Source of the DNA: an uncultured Clostridia bacterium
GTDB taxonomy: Bacteria > Bacillota > Clostridia > TANB77 > UBA1234
DNA length: 64,000 nucleotides
Assembly: GCA_934132775.1 (NCBI GenBank)
Contig: CAKPAA010000010.1
Coordinates: 1 to 64,000, forward strand
Direction of reading: 5' to 3'
Within the stretch, counting starts at the first letter, position 1; each line of letters opens with the position of its first letter. The position numbers and the translations under genes are program-made. Of this stretch, positions 34,179 through 41,627 are shown one piece after another. Below the pieces are notes generated by a model. It did no database searches and had not been told where the DNA came from. It saw only the letters and a list, made by a program, of their open reading frames with translations.

Positions 34179-34390
34179 GTTACTTTATTCGTCAATTTCA
34201 TATTATATAAAAATTCTTAACTATATTTTAATATAACAGTTTAAATAAAACAAGAAAAAGCAAAAATAACTTTTTATCAAAAGAAAAAATGAACCTTAAC
34301 CATTAAGCAAATAATGCTTCTAGCCCTTATTTTTAGGCATTTCAGCTTATATTATTTGTTCAACAGTTTAGGTTCTCTTAACACTTTAAA

Positions 34391-35068
34391 CTACCATTTC
34401 ATATTTTTTAAGGTTTGTAAAGCAACTTTAGCAGCATTCATTTCAGCTTCTTTTTTGCTCTTTCCTTCACCGCTTCCTAAAACTTTTCCATCCGCAGAGA
34501 CTTCTGCAACAAACACCTTATCGTGTTCTGGACCAAGCATATTAACTATATTATACTCAATTTTAACCTCTCCTCTTGCTTGAACACGTTCTTGCAATTG
34601 CGTTTTATAGTCTCTATTTCCTTCTTCTATAAATTCTTGTATTCTTGGCAAAATATTAGGCAAAATAAACTCTCTTGCAGACTCAATTCCAGAATCCAAG
34701 AAAATAGCACCAATAACAGCCTCTATGCTATCTGCCAAAATAGAAGCCCTATATCTTCCATCAATTTTAGCTTCACACTTACCAACATGCAAGAAATCAC
34801 TAAAACTATATTTATTAGCCACACGTGCTAATGAATCCTCACAAACAGCATAAGCTCTAGCTTTAGTCATTTCTCCCTCTGTAAGTTTAGGATACGTATT
34901 ATAAATATATTCACTTGAAATAAGCTCCAAAACAGCATCTCCCAAATATTCAATTCTCTCATTATAGTCAGTAGATGCGATTTCGTGTGCAAATGAGCTA
35001 TGAGTAATTGCAGTATTTAGATATTCCCTATTCTTAAATTTATAACCAATTTTCTCTTCAATGTTCAT
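34391..35068 (-). CDS. rnc: Ribonuclease III
   Basis: 225 residues; ATG 35068 after AAAGGATT. Catalytic domain (~1-150) with the signature ERIEYLGDAVLEL and the acidic second cluster at DSIEAVIGAIFLDSG, then a double-stranded-RNA-binding domain (~155-222, DYKTQLQERVQ to KKEAEMNAAKVAL). Processes rRNA and structured mRNAs. It follows acpP, a common Firmicutes arrangement, with a weak terminator between. Confidence 0.97.
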   Translation of the reverse strand: MNIEEKIGYKFKNREYLNTAITHSSFAHEIASTDYNERIEYLGDAVLELISSEYIYNTYPKLTEGEMTKARAYAVCEDSLARVANKYSFSDFLHVGKCEAKIDGRYRASILADSIEAVIGAIFLDSGIESAREFILPNILPRIQEFIEEGNRDYKTQLQERVQARGEVKIEYNIVNMLGPEHDKVFVAEVSADGKVLGSGEGKSKKEAEMNAAKVALQTLKNMKW

Positions 35069-35100
35069 TTTTTAATCCTTTCTTACCATTATAGCTAAAA

Positions 35101-35131
35101 GGTGCCAAATGAGACCTTCCCCTTTGGCACC
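35101..35131 (-). terminator. Terminator or attenuator between acpP and rnc
   Basis: 9-bp stem GGTGCCAAA/TTTGGCACC with a 13-base loop, followed by TTTTAGC on the minus strand. The short T-run suggests partial read-through to rnc. Confidence 0.6.
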
Positions 35132-35139
35132 ATAACCCC

Positions 35140-35379
35140 TTACTTATTATTTTTTATGTATTCAACTACATCTCCAACAGTAGAAATTTTTTCAGCTTCA
35201 CTATCTGGTATTTGCAAATCAAACTCTTCTTCCAATGCCATAATTAGCTCAACTATATCTAATGAATCAGCTCCTAAATCATCTATAAATGATGTTTCAA
35301 GTTTAATTGCATCATCTTCAGCATTTAATTGCTCTATTATAACTTCCTTAACTTTTTCAAAAATTGCATCTGGATTCAT
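35140..35379 (-). CDS. acpP: Acyl carrier protein
   Basis: 79 residues; ATG 35379 after AAAGGAGG. Four-helix acidic protein with the phosphopantetheine attachment Ser in GADSLDIVE (~residue 42). Carries fatty acyl chains; its activating enzyme AcpS is encoded at 55.2 kb. No fab genes are next to it. The 240 bases upstream hold no other gene. Confidence 0.96.
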   Translation of the reverse strand: MNPDAIFEKVKEVIIEQLNAEDDAIKLETSFIDDLGADSLDIVELIMALEEEFDLQIPDSEAEKISTVGDVVEYIKNNK

Positions 35380-35619
35380 TCCAAATGACCTCCTTTCACT
35401 CTTTTGTTTTAAGCTCCATCCTTATATAGGAATATTCATTAAATACAATTTTATTAGCACTTATGCACAAATTCGTAAACCCATAGGCATATAAAACAAT
35501 ATTTAAAATCAATAGCTCACACTACGTTTTCCTATACAATAACAATAGTATATGTTTATTTAATTGTCAATATTTTATTTACCATTTTTAAAACAAATGT
35601 TGCAAATACACTTAAACCT

Positions 35620-37509
35620 TTAATTTACAACACTATTTTTCTTAGAAGTAGGTCCAAAAAGCTCATCAAACTTCTTTTCAAGTTCAGCTTGTAAATCATA
35701 TTCTGGATCATCCATTGGGCTTTGCTTACTTGGACTATCAACTTTTGCTGTGCTAGCTAAATTCTTTGGCTTTGTAACGCCTGAAACATCAACATCAAAA
35801 TCATCTACATCCATCAAATTTCTTCCACTTGCAGTAGTTCCAGAACCAAAAACATCTGAATCACTTGTGCTTGTAGGTGCACTTATTGGAGATGAGAAAA
35901 TATTATCATATCCACCAAGTTCATATGGATTTGTAATCTTATATTCTCCTCTTCTAGGTTGACCTATGTTTCTGTGGTCAAGTTCAACTTTCTTTGCGGC
36001 AGCAGAAAGTGCATGTGGTCCTCCTGGGCTCCTATAATACCAATACTTTTGGGCCTTAATAGGTTTTGTTGCTTGAAGCAAAATTATGCACTCTTCTGAA
36101 CTCATTCTTCTAAGTTCATCTGGTGTCATTAGCGGTCTTGCCATAATTTGATCTGAATAGCTATGACCACTAAGTTTTGAATCTTTATCTGTGCTCTTTG
36201 AAATACTATTATGAGAAATAGTTTTTTCACCCAACTGCTTAGAAAAAGTTTCAAGTGTCTTTTGAGCATTACTTCCTAAAAACAAATGTGTACTGCAATT
36301 GGCCATAATGTTTTCAGTAACTTTTTCATCATAAATAGCAATAAGCTGATCTATACTCTGTAAAATAATACTAATATTTATTCTGTAAGATCTACAAGTA
36401 CTAAGAATTTGCTCAAATCTAGGTATTCTACCAATGTTAGCAAACTCATCCAAAATCAAGAATAAAGGTGTTGGTAGTTTTCCTCCCAAAGTATCAGCAT
36501 AATCATAAAGCCTGTCAAGCATCTGTGAGAAGAATATGTTCATTAAGAAGTTGTATGTATCATTAGTAGCAGGCGTTATAAAATAAAGTACAGATCTCTT
36601 ATCAACTAAGTCTTTAAACTCAATTGTATTTGTACTAGTCATTGCTGCAATTTCTTGCGAATCAAAGGCTTCAAGCTTAGCTGCAAGTGAAACTAAGATA
36701 TTTGAAAAAGTCTTTTCAGAGCCTAATCTAATAGTCTCAAAAGCCTTTCTAGCTGGATTATCAAAAGGAAGATCCATGAATATATTTCTTAAATCTTCGC
36801 CTTCGTTCTCTCCACCAAGTCTAACTAATGCTAAACAGCTTGCTAGAGAATGTTCCTCTTTTGGTCTATTAAGCAAAATATAATACATAACAGCTTTTAG
36901 TAAAGCTTCAGACGTTTGATCCCAGAAAGGATCACTAGACTTTCTATCTCCACCCTCTTTATTAGAAATAATCTTAGCAATAGTATCAACATCAAGCGTT
37001 CCACGAATGTGTGAAAGCGGATTATACCCGTCACTGCATTTAGGATCAACCAAGTTTATAACGTGTACATCGTAACCCTTTTCTTTGAAAATACCAGCAG
37101 TTCTATCATAAAGCTCTCCTTTTGGGTCCGTAAAAATATAAGAGCCTAACATCTGAAATGCATTTGGTATAACAAATGAAGCAGATTTACCAGCACCAGA
37201 ACCACCAATTACTAAAATATTACCGTTCTTGCCTGGTGGTGGTGGATTCATAGGAATACAATATCCATCTGCTAAAATCATTCCATCTTTTGGTTTCAAA
37301 ATAGAATATGCTTCCTGTTTAGTACACCAATCAGCAGAACCGTGTTCAATATCTTCATATTCTCCTTTGCTTCCTGCCTTTATCAATATAATTATCATAA
37401 AAATTAAATAAGCAATTGTAAAATACTTTAAAGCCTCTAAATATGCTGGAAAACTCTTTGTAAAAGCAATTTTCAAGTTGCTACCGAGGATCAGAAACAA
37501 CCTTTCCAA
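35620..37509 (-). CDS. virD4: VirD4/TraG-type T4SS coupling ATPase
   Basis: Up to 629 residues; the start is uncertain: the earliest possible start is TTG 37509, inside the 62-residue ORF upstream. One TM segment (~28-45), then EHGSADWCTKQEA and Walker A VIGGSGAGKSASFVIPNA (~98), the TDPKGELYDRTAGIF motif, Walker B LFLILDEFANIGRIP (~355) and SIILQSIDQLI. These are the marks of VirD4 proteins, which recruit DNA or protein substrates to the channel. The C-terminal ~110 residues are Ser/Thr/Asp-rich and probably a substrate or adaptor region. The family usually has two N-terminal TM segments; the first seems to lie in the neighbouring ORF. Confidence 0.93.
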   Translation of the reverse strand: MERLFLILGSNLKIAFTKSFPAYLEALKYFTIAYLIFMIIILIKAGSKGEYEDIEHGSADWCTKQEAYSILKPKDGMILADGYCIPMNPPPPGKNGNILVIGGSGAGKSASFVIPNAFQMLGSYIFTDPKGELYDRTAGIFKEKGYDVHVINLVDPKCSDGYNPLSHIRGTLDVDTIAKIISNKEGGDRKSSDPFWDQTSEALLKAVMYYILLNRPKEEHSLASCLALVRLGGENEGEDLRNIFMDLPFDNPARKAFETIRLGSEKTFSNILVSLAAKLEAFDSQEIAAMTSTNTIEFKDLVDKRSVLYFITPATNDTYNFLMNIFFSQMLDRLYDYADTLGGKLPTPLFLILDEFANIGRIPRFEQILSTCRSYRINISIILQSIDQLIAIYDEKVTENIMANCSTHLFLGSNAQKTLETFSKQLGEKTISHNSISKSTDKDSKLSGHSYSDQIMARPLMTPDELRRMSSEECIILLQATKPIKAQKYWYYRSPGGPHALSAAAKKVELDHRNIGQPRRGEYKITNPYELGGYDNIFSSPISAPTSTSDSDVFGSGTTASGRNLMDVDDFDVDVSGVTKPKNLASTAKVDSPSKQSPMDDPEYDLQAELEKKFDELFGPTSKKNSVVN

Positions 37510-37669
37510 ATACTTCTATCACTGTATCACCTGAAAAGGCACTATCACCAGAAAGCGTGCCTTCATAAGAGACTCTGCTAAATGCAGGCACTAAAAATAG
37601 GGCTAGCAAAACAAATACTATCCCTAAGGTTATGAATATAGGTTTATTTTTATTAAACCAATTTTTCAA
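37481..37669 (-). CDS. Small membrane ORF that looks like the missing N-terminus of VirD4
   Basis: 62 residues; ATG 37669 after AAAGGAGGAAACC. One TM segment (FITLGIVFVLLALFLVPAF, ~12-30) followed by an exported loop ending VIEVFGKVVSDPR. Its stop overlaps the VirD4 frame by 29 bases. Joined through a frameshift it would give VirD4 the normal two-TM hairpin. It is either a real separate subunit with coupled translation, a programmed frameshift, or a single-base error. Confidence 0.6.
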   Translation of the reverse strand: MKNWFNKNKPIFITLGIVFVLLALFLVPAFSRVSYEGTLSGDSAFSGDTVIEVFGKVVSDPR

Positions 37670-37706
37670 CTTGGTTTCCTCCTTTGTAATTTGAATGTAT
37701 CATTTG

Positions 37707-37877
37707 TTACTCTCTAATTTCTTCCTTAGCAATTTCTCCATTAACAAGATCTCTTGACTTAATAGCTCTATCTCTTCTAAGTTTTACTGTACAACTAGCA
37801 GGACTTATGCTAGCTCTAGCAGGAGACTTTAAATCGCCATCTTCATACTTAGCCATATGTACTTCTTTCGTTGCCAT
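37707..37877 (-). CDS. Small basic protein in the VirD4 locus
   Basis: 56 residues, MATKEVHMAKYEDGDLK to KEEIRE; ATG 37877 after AAGGGGGAG at ideal spacing. No membrane segment. A Ser/Ala/Pro stretch (SPARASISPASC) is followed by a basic helix (KLRRDRAIKSRD). I do not recognise it. Its tight spacing (20 bases after the upstream gene, 37 before the next) makes it part of the operon, perhaps an adaptor. Confidence 0.65.
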   Translation of the reverse strand: MATKEVHMAKYEDGDLKSPARASISPASCTVKLRRDRAIKSRDLVNGEIAKEEIRE

Positions 37878-37897
37878 AATACACTCCCCCTTAAAAA

Positions 37898-38401
37898 CTA
37901 AACCTCTTTGACTTCAAGTGCAATATATGATTTATTTGGTTGCAATTTAATTTTGGCTTTAACCATATTTGCATCATCGTCATAATACAAAACTGGTCTA
38001 ACCTCATCAGCGATTTCTGGATCTATAATAGAAATAGGTCTTTTGAAATTTGGAGTATACTTAAGTTCTTTATACGTCTCCTCATTATCTGTATTTAAAA
38101 CCTCAAATTCAACTTTTGAAGGCTTTTCAGAAACAAGTAACTTATCACCAGTAAGAATAGCAGTGTTTAAAAATGCTTTCTCTCCGTCTATTGTAAGAAG
38201 CACAATATCATCCTGAGCAGAATCATTATTCTCAAGATAAAAAGTTTTCTTACCAGCATTAGTGCTATCCGGAAGTGTGTAATTAAGTTTTTGCAAAGTA
38301 CAATAAGATGTACCAGCCTCAGGCTTATTAACTGCAAAAGCTAACGTGCACATCTCTGGTGAATCAATAATAGTAAAATTCTTTTCAGTACTAAGTTCCA
38401 T
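37898..38401 (-). CDS. Unknown soluble protein in the VirD4 locus
   Basis: 167 residues; ATG 38401 after AAAAGGGGTATGGG. No signal peptide or TM segment; predicted mostly beta with acidic loops (NTDNEETYKELKY, DPEIADEVRP). Two Cys near the N-terminus (MCTLAF, YCTLQK). I do not recognise it. It is the first gene after a perfect consensus promoter, so it should be well expressed with the coupling protein. A substrate, chaperone or adaptor role is only an inference from context. Confidence 0.6.
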   Translation of the reverse strand: MELSTEKNFTIIDSPEMCTLAFAVNKPEAGTSYCTLQKLNYTLPDSTNAGKKTFYLENNDSAQDDIVLLTIDGEKAFLNTAILTGDKLLVSEKPSKVEFEVLNTDNEETYKELKYTPNFKRPISIIDPEIADEVRPVLYYDDDANMVKAKIKLQPNKSYIALEVKEV

Positions 38402-38431
38402 ATCCCATACCCCTTTTCTAAGACATCGCCT

Positions 38432-38490
38432 ATTGGTATAAAACAGTTCACTACTATAACTATTATACCAATCGATTATGTAAATGTCAA
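38432..38490 (-). promoter_or_regulatory. Perfect promoter with operator-like palindrome for the VirD4 operon
   Basis: TTGACA (38485-38490), 17-base spacer, TATAAT (38462-38467). A perfect 10-bp inverted repeat (ATTGGTATAA, 38463-38472 and 38432-38441, 21 bases apart) includes the -10. The -35 overlaps the dnaJ stop codon. It could be a repressor site or an mRNA hairpin at the 5' end. Confidence 0.8.
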
Positions 38491-39410
38491 TATTTCCTAG
38501 CTATAAACGGCGACACCTCTTTCAATTTTAAAAATAACTCTTTTTCCTCAGTTGTAAGCTTTGATGGCACCATTATCTTAACAGTAAGAACCAAATCTCC
38601 ACGTCTGCCATCTTTATCTATATAACCTTTATTTGCAATTCTAATCTTTTCACCTGTTTGAGTGCCAGCAGGCACACTAACAAGCAACTTTGAATCAATT
38701 CCATCTATATTAAACTCTGTACCCAGTGCGGCTTCCCAAGGAGCAAGCTCTAAATCCATATCTAAATCTTTATAATCAATTTTAAACTTAGCATTAGGTA
38801 AAATACTAACTCTAATAAAGAAATCTCCATTTTTACCACCATTTTTGCCCGGTCTGCCTTGATGTGCAAGTCTAATCTTTTCGCCTGGTTGAATTCCACG
38901 GGGAATTTTTACAAGAATAGTCTTCATTGCATCATCATCAGTCCTAAATGCAATTTTTCTCTCAGTGCCATAGAACCCATCTTCAAGAGAAATCTCAATA
39001 TTAGATTCAAGATTTCTTCCATCAACAGCTCGCAAATTCTCATCTTGGTATTTATCCAAATTTGTAACAACTTTTGGTTCATTATTTTTAGAGCCGAAAA
39101 AAGTAGTAATAAAATCCGTAACGCCTTCGCTCACATTAATTCTATCTTTAATTTGAGCCCCAGTACCAGTTATAGTATCTTTAAAGCTAAATGCAAAATG
39201 TACTCTATCATACTTCTTTCTAGCATCAATATCACCCAAAACCTGATAAGCTTCATTGATATCCTTAAACTTTTCAGAAGCACTTAAATCCCCACCGTTC
39301 AGATCAGGGTGGTACATCTTAGCCAAATGCCTATATGCACTTTTAATTTCATCGTCACTTGCCTTCGAACTCGACAAGCCTAAAATTTTATAATAATTCT
39401 TGTATTTCAA
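38487..39410 (-). CDS. DnaJ/CbpA-type co-chaperone (type II, no zinc finger)
   Basis: 307 residues; start TTG 39410 after AAGGA, as no in-frame ATG is better placed. J domain (~3-70) with the HPD motif in MYHPDLNGG, an intermediate region of ~65 residues without the Gly/Phe or Cys-rich zinc domain, then two DnaJ C-terminal beta domains (~125-300; ILVKIPRGIQPGEKIRLAHQG and LLVSVPAGTQTGEKIRIANKG). It stimulates DnaK and binds unfolded protein. No dnaK or grpE is adjacent; instead the VirD4 operon follows, separated by its own promoter, which suggests handling of secretion substrates (inference). Confidence 0.88.
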   Translation of the reverse strand: MKYKNYYKILGLSSSKASDDEIKSAYRHLAKMYHPDLNGGDLSASEKFKDINEAYQVLGDIDARKKYDRVHFAFSFKDTITGTGAQIKDRINVSEGVTDFITTFFGSKNNEPKVVTNLDKYQDENLRAVDGRNLESNIEISLEDGFYGTERKIAFRTDDDAMKTILVKIPRGIQPGEKIRLAHQGRPGKNGGKNGDFFIRVSILPNAKFKIDYKDLDMDLELAPWEAALGTEFNIDGIDSKLLVSVPAGTQTGEKIRIANKGYIDKDGRRGDLVLTVKIMVPSKLTTEEKELFLKLKEVSPFIARKY

Positions 39411-39672
39411 AACATTTCATTCCTTGCAAAACTTTCTATGGAATACCAGATTCCAAAAATATTATATCATAACGAATTTATAAGACAATAAAAATTTTAA
39501 CAAAAACGTACTTTTTCTAATACAAAACGATGATGTTATTTGAAGAATAAAAAAATTCTTTCGCTCTATAATTGCCTTCATTATATTGCAACATTTCCTC
39601 TTATAATAATTTTGATTACTTGTATATTCGCATTTCCTTTAAAATATGGTAAAATCATTATGGGGTGGGAAT

Positions 39673-41430
39673 ATGAAAGAATTTTTAAGGAATATAAAAT
39701 TTATTTGGAAATACTCAAAAAGCGAGAAAAAAAGAATTATAGCTTATGTGCTTCTTAGCATATTTAATATTGCGACAAGTATATTATATCCATTTATATC
39801 TGCCAAAATAATTGTAAATCTTACAAACAACAATATTGAGCAATTCATTTTTATGGGTGCAGTTTTGCTTTCTGCATATCTTATTGACAACACTATAAGT
39901 TATTTTAAAAGCAAATTATACGAAAAAATATTCAGAGAGATATATGTTAATATGCAGTCAAGCTTAGGAGCAGAAATTTTAAAATTAACTAATAAGACAT
40001 TAGAAGAAAACGGGACTGGTGTATTCATACAACGTTTAATTGGCGATACTAAAAATATTTCAACTATATTTACAGATTTAAATAACTATATAAATGGAAT
40101 AATATTGAATATCGGAGTGCTAGTTACGTATTTCATTTTAAGCAAGCCGATGTTTATATTTGTTTTAATCGCATTTGCAATTAGACTTATTATCGAAATC
40201 CTAAGAGTTGATACGTATAGTGAAAATGACAAAAAGTACAGAAAATATAATGATGCAATGACAAGTTTTGTTGGCGAAATAGTGCGTGGTGCAGAAGATA
40301 TCAAAATGTTAAATGGTGAAGAAAGTTTTTTAAATGAACTTAAAAATAGATTTAGAAAACTAAATTCAGAACGATATAAAATGGAAAATACAAATTTGTC
40401 TTATTTGCTTGCTAGATGGTACTGGGCACAAATGTCATATTTTATAATGATTTTAATAATTGGTTTGTCAATTATGAATGGCAATATGACAATTGCCGTT
40501 GGAGTTGTTATTTTTAATTTTGGTAATAAATATAATAGTCTGGTTCAGAATATTACTGGGTTTCACGAATTGATTAAAAAATTTAATGTATCTGCTACAA
40601 GAATATTTGATATTTTTGAAAACGATAAATATAGGAAAGAAAACTTTGGAGATAAGCACTTAGAAAATATCCAAGGAAACTTCGAATTTAAGAACGTTTC
40701 ATTTAGATATGACGATAAAAATTATGTACTTAAAGACTTAAATTTTAGTATACATTCTAAGGAAACTGTTGCCTTTGTTGGAAAAAGTGGCGCAGGTAAA
40801 ACTACTATCTTTAATCTTCTTTGCAAAATGTATGACAATTATGAGGGAAATATAGCAATAGATAATATCGATATAAAAGAATTAAACAAAGATTCTATCA
40901 GAGGAAACATAACAATTGTAAACCAAAATCCGTATATTTTTAATACAAGTATTAGAGACAATTTTAAATTAGTTAAGCAAGACTTAACCGACGATGAGAT
41001 GAAAGAAGCACTTAAAATGGCGTGTCTGGATGACTACGTAGAATCTTTACCAAATAAATATGATACTATTGTTGGTGAAAATGGAATTACATTGTCTGGT
41101 GGTGAGAAGCAGAGGTTAGCAATAGCAAGAGCTTTCATTCAAAAAACAAAGATAATACTTTTTGATGAAGCAACATCTGCACTTGACAATGAAACTCAAT
41201 TAAAAATTCAACAAGCAATAAATAATCTGAAAAACGAATATACTATTCTAATCATTGCTCATAGATTATCAACAATACAAAACGTAGATAGAATTTTAAT
41301 GCTTGACAATGGGCACATTATTGCAGAAGGCACACATAATGAATTATTGCAAAACTGTAATCAATATAATGAGTTGTATCATACTGAGATTGCTACAATT
41401 GACTCAAAAAAAAATGAGTATAGTAAATAG
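39673..41430 (+). CDS. ABC exporter half-transporter (TMD-NBD fusion)
   Basis: 585 residues from ATG 39673 (MKEFLRNIKFIWKYSKSEK) after GGGGTGGG. Six TM helices (~15-310), then the ATPase: Walker A GKSGAGKTT (~380), Q-loop VNQNPYIF, signature LSGGEKQRLAIARA, Walker B IILFDEATSALD and H-loop AHRLSTI, all intact. Homodimeric multidrug, lipid or peptide exporter. No cargo gene or second half-transporter is nearby, so the substrate is unknown. It stands alone on the plus strand; an extended -10 (TGGTAAAAT, 39650-39655) would give a very short leader. Confidence 0.92.
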   Translation: MKEFLRNIKFIWKYSKSEKKRIIAYVLLSIFNIATSILYPFISAKIIVNLTNNNIEQFIFMGAVLLSAYLIDNTISYFKSKLYEKIFREIYVNMQSSLGAEILKLTNKTLEENGTGVFIQRLIGDTKNISTIFTDLNNYINGIILNIGVLVTYFILSKPMFIFVLIAFAIRLIIEILRVDTYSENDKKYRKYNDAMTSFVGEIVRGAEDIKMLNGEESFLNELKNRFRKLNSERYKMENTNLSYLLARWYWAQMSYFIMILIIGLSIMNGNMTIAVGVVIFNFGNKYNSLVQNITGFHELIKKFNVSATRIFDIFENDKYRKENFGDKHLENIQGNFEFKNVSFRYDDKNYVLKDLNFSIHSKETVAFVGKSGAGKTTIFNLLCKMYDNYEGNIAIDNIDIKELNKDSIRGNITIVNQNPYIFNTSIRDNFKLVKQDLTDDEMKEALKMACLDDYVESLPNKYDTIVGENGITLSGGEKQRLAIARAFIQKTKIILFDEATSALDNETQLKIQQAINNLKNEYTILIIAHRLSTIQNVDRILMLDNGHIIAEGTHNELLQNCNQYNELYHTEIATIDSKKNEYSK

Positions 41431-41540
41431 TTGTACACACCGTGATTATATAAAAATATGCATTTCCGTTTTCTATTTTAAAAAACTTAACCTAAATAAT
41501 GAATGTAAATAAAAAGTTATAAATTTTCTTTAAATTAAAC

Positions 41541-41572
41541 AAAGCACTGTCGTATTATTCTGGCAGTGCTTT
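41541..41572 (+). terminator. Terminator of the ABC exporter gene, shared with the convergent SLH gene
   Basis: 9-bp stem AAAGCACTG/CAGTGCTTT with a 14-base loop, followed by GCTTTTCATCTTTT on the plus strand. It sits between two convergent genes and could serve both. Confidence 0.8.
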
Positions 41573-41627
41573 GCTTTTCATCTTTTAATATATTTATTTC
41601 TATTGCAGTAATCCCAGTAATTTGCTA

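Noticed and set aside
3660..39410. A relaxase, oriT or integrase inside the T4SS loci
   Set aside because: None of the proteins shows HUH, MobA/L or tyrosine/serine recombinase motifs. Absence applies only to this window.
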